From Draconibacterium sp. (GTDB lineage: Bacteria; Bacteroidota; Bacteroidia; Bacteroidales; Prolixibacteraceae), in assembly GCA_011620585.1 (NCBI GenBank), contig WOYV01000039.1, forward strand, positions 1 through 64,000: DNA of 64,000 nt. Direction: 5' to 3'. Positions 60,876-64,000 of the stretch are shown in pieces. The notes below the pieces were generated by a model that did not search any database, was not told the DNA's origin, and saw only the letters and a program-made list of their open reading frames with translations. The number at the start of each line of letters is the position of its first letter. Within the stretch, counting starts at the first letter, position 1. The translations under genes and the position numbers were made by a program.

Positions 60876-63821
60876 ATGGATTTTAAAGCCCTGAAAGAAA
60901 AATACCAGCAATTGCTTCTTGAAAACAACCGCCTGAGAGAAGAAATAAAAAGGCTGAAGACTCAGCTTGGTGGGGACGCAAGACATGAAGAGTTACAGGG
61001 TTCAGACAGCAAAGTTTCTGAATATCTTGCAGCACCAGAGCCGGAATTATTTGATCGGCAAACGGAAACCAAACCGTCAACACCTTCTGAAGTTCTAAAT
61101 AAACGATCTGATGCCAGCGCAAAAATTAGACTCTTCCGATCGCTGTTCAGGGGAAGAGACGAGGTGTATGCCAAAAGATGGGAAAACAAGGCAAAAGGGA
61201 CTTCCGGCTATTCACCTGCCTGTGGTAATGAATGGAAACCAGGCATTTGCCAGAAGCCAAAAATAAAATGTTCAGCATGTAAACATCAGGATTTTCTTCC
61301 TTTGGATGAAATGGCTATTGACACGCATTTACGTGGTAGGCAAAATCTTGTTGCCGGACTCTATCCTTTGCTATCCAATGAAACCTGCTGGTTTCTGGCA
61401 ATTGACTTCGACGATGAAGGATGGCAAAAAGATGTAACGACACTCAGGGAGATATGCACCGAATTTGAGATTCCTATTGCTGTTGAAAGGTCACGGTCGG
61501 GAAATGGAGCCCATGCATGGTTTTTCTTTGAGGACCCTGTACAGGCTTCTTTAGCCCGAAAATTTGGAAGTGCCCTGCTAACCTACGCCATGAGCAAACG
61601 TCACGAACTCACGTTTAAATCTTATGATCGTTTCTTCCCGAACCAGGATACGATGCCAAAAGGTGGTTTTGGTAATTTAATAGCGCTACCTCTGCAAAAA
61701 ACAGCAAGAAGAGATAACAACAGCGTTTTTATTGATGAGTATTTTCACCCAATAGAAGATCAATGGGCTTTTCTTTCATCCATTCAAAGGCTTTCCGAAA
61801 AGAATCTGGAAGAACTAACATCAAAGTTGTCCCCGGGGAATGAGCTTGGAACACTGAAAACAGACGATGAGGAAGCACCCAAACCCTGGGAAAGCACAAA
61901 AAAGACGGAGGTCAGCAAAAATGATTTCCCCAGGGAAATAGAAGTTGTAAAAGCCAATATGTTGTTTATTTCCAAATCCGGATTTTCTCAAAGAGCATTG
62001 AATCACCTGAAACGTCTGGCTGCTTTTAAAAATCCTGAATTTTACAAAGCCCAGGCCATGCGCCTACCGACGTTTGATAAACCCAGAATTATATCTTGTT
62101 CGGATGAAACACCCGAATACCTGTGCTTACCAAGGGGATGTGAAACGGATATAAAATTGCTGTTCGGGGAAATGGAAACGACAGTGTTGTGGATCGATAA
62201 AACCAATCACGGCAGAAAGATAAATGTTGTGTTTAATGGGGAATTGAGGGATGAACAACCTTTGGCTGTTGGAAAACTACTGGAAAATGATAACGGAATC
62301 TTGTGCGGAACAACGGCTTTTGGGAAAACAGTCGCAGCAATAAAACTGATCGCCGAAAGAAAGGTCAACACCCTGATCCTTGTTGACAAGGTTAGCCTGG
62401 TATCGCAGTGGAAGGAAAAACTTTCAGCCTTTCTGACAATCAATGAGCCATTCCCGCTTACCGACACTCCCGGAGCCAGAAAAAGAGGAAAAAATAAAAG
62501 CATTATCGGACAAATGGGAGGTGGAAAACAAGCGTTGAGCGGCGTCATTGATATTGCTGTCATGCAATCGCTCAACAGGATGGGAGAAGTAAAGGAATGT
62601 GTGAAAGATTATGGCATGGTCATCGTTGACGAGTGCCATCATGTTTCTGCTTTCAGTTTTGAAATGATATTGAAAAATGTGAACGCTAAATATGTTTACG
62701 GGTTAACAGCTACTCCGACCAGGAAAGATGGACACCATCCCATTATTTTTATGCAATGTGGCCCAATCCGATACCGGGACGATGCAAAAAAACAAGCGGA
62801 GAAAAGACCTTTCGACCACTTTGTCATACCCCGGTTCACTTCTTTCAATACACCGTTGGATAAGGAAGAGAAAGATATCCCCATTCATGAATTGTACGCT
62901 GGGATCGTCGAAAATGAAATGAGAAATCAGTTGATCATTGATGACGTGGTACAATGTCATAAAAATGGCAGAAATTGCCTGGTTTTGACAGAAAGGACAA
63001 CTCACGTTGAATCACTTGCCAGCGAACTCAGCAAAAGGATTCCGGATGTCATCTTACTCATGGGTGGAATGGGGACAAAGGAAACCAGGGAAACCAGAAC
63101 CCGGATTTCAGAAACCCCGGAAAACAAACCGCTGACTTTAGTTGCAACGGGGCGCTATATTGGCGAAGGCTTTGATGAACCAAGGCTTGACACCCTGTTC
63201 CTGGCGATGCCCATTTCATGGAAAGGAACTTTACAACAATATGCAGGGAGACTTCACCGACTGTTTGAAACGAAAAAGGAAGTGCTGATTTATGACTATG
63301 TAGATGTCCGGGTACGAATGCTTGAAAGGATGTACAATAAACGGCTTGCCGGATATGCGTCTATTGGCTATAGGGCAAAAGGGGAAAATATTGCGGCAGA
63401 ATCTACGGATATCATTTTTGATAAAAGCAATTTTTTACCGATATATTCTAATGATATTGTCAATGCTTCCAGGGAGATAATAATTGTAAGCCCGTTTGTT
63501 ACAAAACGGCGTACTTTACAGATGATACAAAATCTTAGGATTGCTCTCAAAAACGGCGTAAAAGTAATTGTAGTGACCAGACCATCTGAAGATTTTAAAG
63601 ACAAGGATTTGACTTCCTGGCAAACGACAATTGAATTGATAAAAAGTTCAGGTATTGCTTTAGTCTTTAAATCAAATATCCATCAAAAGTTTGCCGTTGT
63701 TGACCAAAAAGTTTCTTGGTATGGAAGCATCAACCTGCTAAGTTATGGTAACGCCGAAGAAAGTATCATGCGGATAGAAAGTTCGAATATCGCCAATGAG
63801 TTAATCAGGAGTATTATTTAG
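60876..63821 (+). CDS. TOTE-type conflict-system protein: primase, SF2 helicase and PLD nuclease in one chain
   Basis: 981 residues. The coiled-coil N-terminus (about 1-32; KYQQLLLENNRLREEIKRLK) is typical of TOTE proteins. A zinc knuckle has C116, C125, C132 and C135. An archaeo-eukaryotic primase domain (about 85-290) has D177-F-D179 in FLAIDFDD, H213 in RSGNGAHAWFFF and SYDRFFPNQDTMPKGGFGNLI. The SF2 helicase (about 455-810) has Walker A G478-TTAFGKT, box II D585-ECH, LTATPTRKDG, RYIGEGFDEPRLDTL and QQYAGRLHR. A single-HKD phospholipase-D nuclease domain (about 850-981) has H936-Q-K938, D943 and GSINLLSYG. All catalytic positions I can check are intact. A predicted anti-invader or element-encoded system combining priming, unwinding and DNA cleavage; the biological target is inferred. 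Confidence 0.9.
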   Translation: MDFKALKEKYQQLLLENNRLREEIKRLKTQLGGDARHEELQGSDSKVSEYLAAPEPELFDRQTETKPSTPSEVLNKRSDASAKIRLFRSLFRGRDEVYAKRWENKAKGTSGYSPACGNEWKPGICQKPKIKCSACKHQDFLPLDEMAIDTHLRGRQNLVAGLYPLLSNETCWFLAIDFDDEGWQKDVTTLREICTEFEIPIAVERSRSGNGAHAWFFFEDPVQASLARKFGSALLTYAMSKRHELTFKSYDRFFPNQDTMPKGGFGNLIALPLQKTARRDNNSVFIDEYFHPIEDQWAFLSSIQRLSEKNLEELTSKLSPGNELGTLKTDDEEAPKPWESTKKTEVSKNDFPREIEVVKANMLFISKSGFSQRALNHLKRLAAFKNPEFYKAQAMRLPTFDKPRIISCSDETPEYLCLPRGCETDIKLLFGEMETTVLWIDKTNHGRKINVVFNGELRDEQPLAVGKLLENDNGILCGTTAFGKTVAAIKLIAERKVNTLILVDKVSLVSQWKEKLSAFLTINEPFPLTDTPGARKRGKNKSIIGQMGGGKQALSGVIDIAVMQSLNRMGEVKECVKDYGMVIVDECHHVSAFSFEMILKNVNAKYVYGLTATPTRKDGHHPIIFMQCGPIRYRDDAKKQAEKRPFDHFVIPRFTSFNTPLDKEEKDIPIHELYAGIVENEMRNQLIIDDVVQCHKNGRNCLVLTERTTHVESLASELSKRIPDVILLMGGMGTKETRETRTRISETPENKPLTLVATGRYIGEGFDEPRLDTLFLAMPISWKGTLQQYAGRLHRLFETKKEVLIYDYVDVRVRMLERMYNKRLAGYASIGYRAKGENIAAESTDIIFDKSNFLPIYSNDIVNASREIIIVSPFVTKRRTLQMIQNLRIALKNGVKVIVVTRPSEDFKDKDLTSWQTTIELIKSSGIALVFKSNIHQKFAVVDQKVSWYGSINLLSYGNAEESIMRIESSNIANELIRSII

Positions 63822-63835
63822 GGTCTGCTGATTTT

Positions 63836-63970
63836 CTATGCGACACACGAGTTAGATATTGGTATACACAATCTTTCATCCTTGTATTTCGGAATAAAAA
63901 TCTTTCCACAATAAAGTGGGTTTCCAAATCCCCTTCATGCAAAGCTTTTTAATAGGCGCTGGCAACTTTA
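63836..63970 (-). pseudogene. Serine site-specific recombinase remnant
   Basis: In one minus-strand frame ending at the stop 63836-63838, residues NPLYCGKIFIPKYKDE (63875-63922) match the conserved start of the recombinase zinc-beta-ribbon region of large serine recombinases (N-P-x-Y-x-G-K-I-x-I-P-x-Y-K-D-E). It is preceded by QRLLKSFA, with an in-frame stop (63935-63937) between. The frame ends soon after, so only debris remains. No resolvase catalytic domain is in the window; more could lie past the right edge. It supports a mobile origin for the TOTE segment. Confidence 0.45.
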
Positions 63971-64000
63971 TACGTGTATTCCCTCGATCTTCAGGCCGAA

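Noticed and set aside
60733-60894. 53-codon + strand frame directly before the TOTE gene
   Set aside because: No recognisable motif, no ribosome-binding or promoter support, and it overlaps the TOTE start in another frame; not listed as a gene, only mentioned as a regulatory possibility.

Overview
This 64 kb window reads as chromosome of a Bacteroidota bacterium, probably a Marinilabiliales/Prolixibacteraceae-like polysaccharide degrader; the rank below phylum is inference. The evidence is a short 288-residue primary sigma factor, repeated TAnnTTTG -7 promoter boxes, TonB receptor/DUF4249 and DUF5916 outer-membrane proteins, a fused FeoA-FeoB and a fused formiminotransferase-cyclodeaminase. 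No rRNA, CRISPR array or intact insertion sequence was seen. One tRNA gene is present, tRNA-Arg(ACG).

Layout. 1-2.4 kb: 5'-truncated GH78 alpha-L-rhamnosidase. 2.4-6.1 kb: a collapsed histidine kinase, then a tight minus-strand run of YbbR, CoaE, TerB/DnaJ and MOSC genes. 6.3-11.3 kb: a collapsed PQQ-propeller gene, a TonB receptor with its DUF4249 lipoprotein, and a frameshifted DUF4369/TlpA-like gene. 11.4-16.7 kb: DUF4230 protein, a beta-lactamase-fold lipoprotein without its catalytic residues, a LytS/LytTR two-component pair and a DAACS symporter. 16.7-20.4 kb: a three-gene biotin-dependent acyl-CoA carboxylase operon. 20.6-24.7 kb: DUF5916 protein and MATE exporter. 25.1-31.1 kb: xylose catabolism (xylR, xylB, xylA, xylE) with ACAGA-repeat operators, next to a collapsed zinc dehydrogenase. 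31.3-35.4 kb: nitroreductase, proline dehydrogenase, OmpH, glycosyltransferase and a 56-residue ferredoxin. 35.4-40.5 kb: YfcC transporter, hutI, a GxxExxY remnant and ftcD. 40.8-46.6 kb: ATP-cone/nuclease fusion, GH5 cellulase, and a TPR-SPOR/clpS/nfeD/floA operon. 46.6-58.9 kb: housekeeping genes (bcp, recA, thrA, a PGM-like gene in the thrB position, thrC, rpoD, rpe, feoAB). 59-64 kb: tRNA-Arg, then an accessory segment.

The most interesting segment is downstream of tRNA-Arg. It holds a DUF234-type archaeal-family ATPase, a 981-residue TOTE-type conflict protein (coiled coil, zinc knuckle, archaeo-eukaryotic primase, SF2 helicase, PLD/HKD nuclease) and the debris of a serine recombinase, with a second copy of the tRNA T-arm decamer in between. 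It looks like a degraded mobile or defence island.

A second theme is gene decay by internal deletion. Four genes keep recognisable N- and C-terminal ends but have lost the middle: the histidine kinase, PQQ propeller, zinc dehydrogenase and GxxExxY genes. A fifth, the DUF4369 gene, is frameshifted in a G-run.
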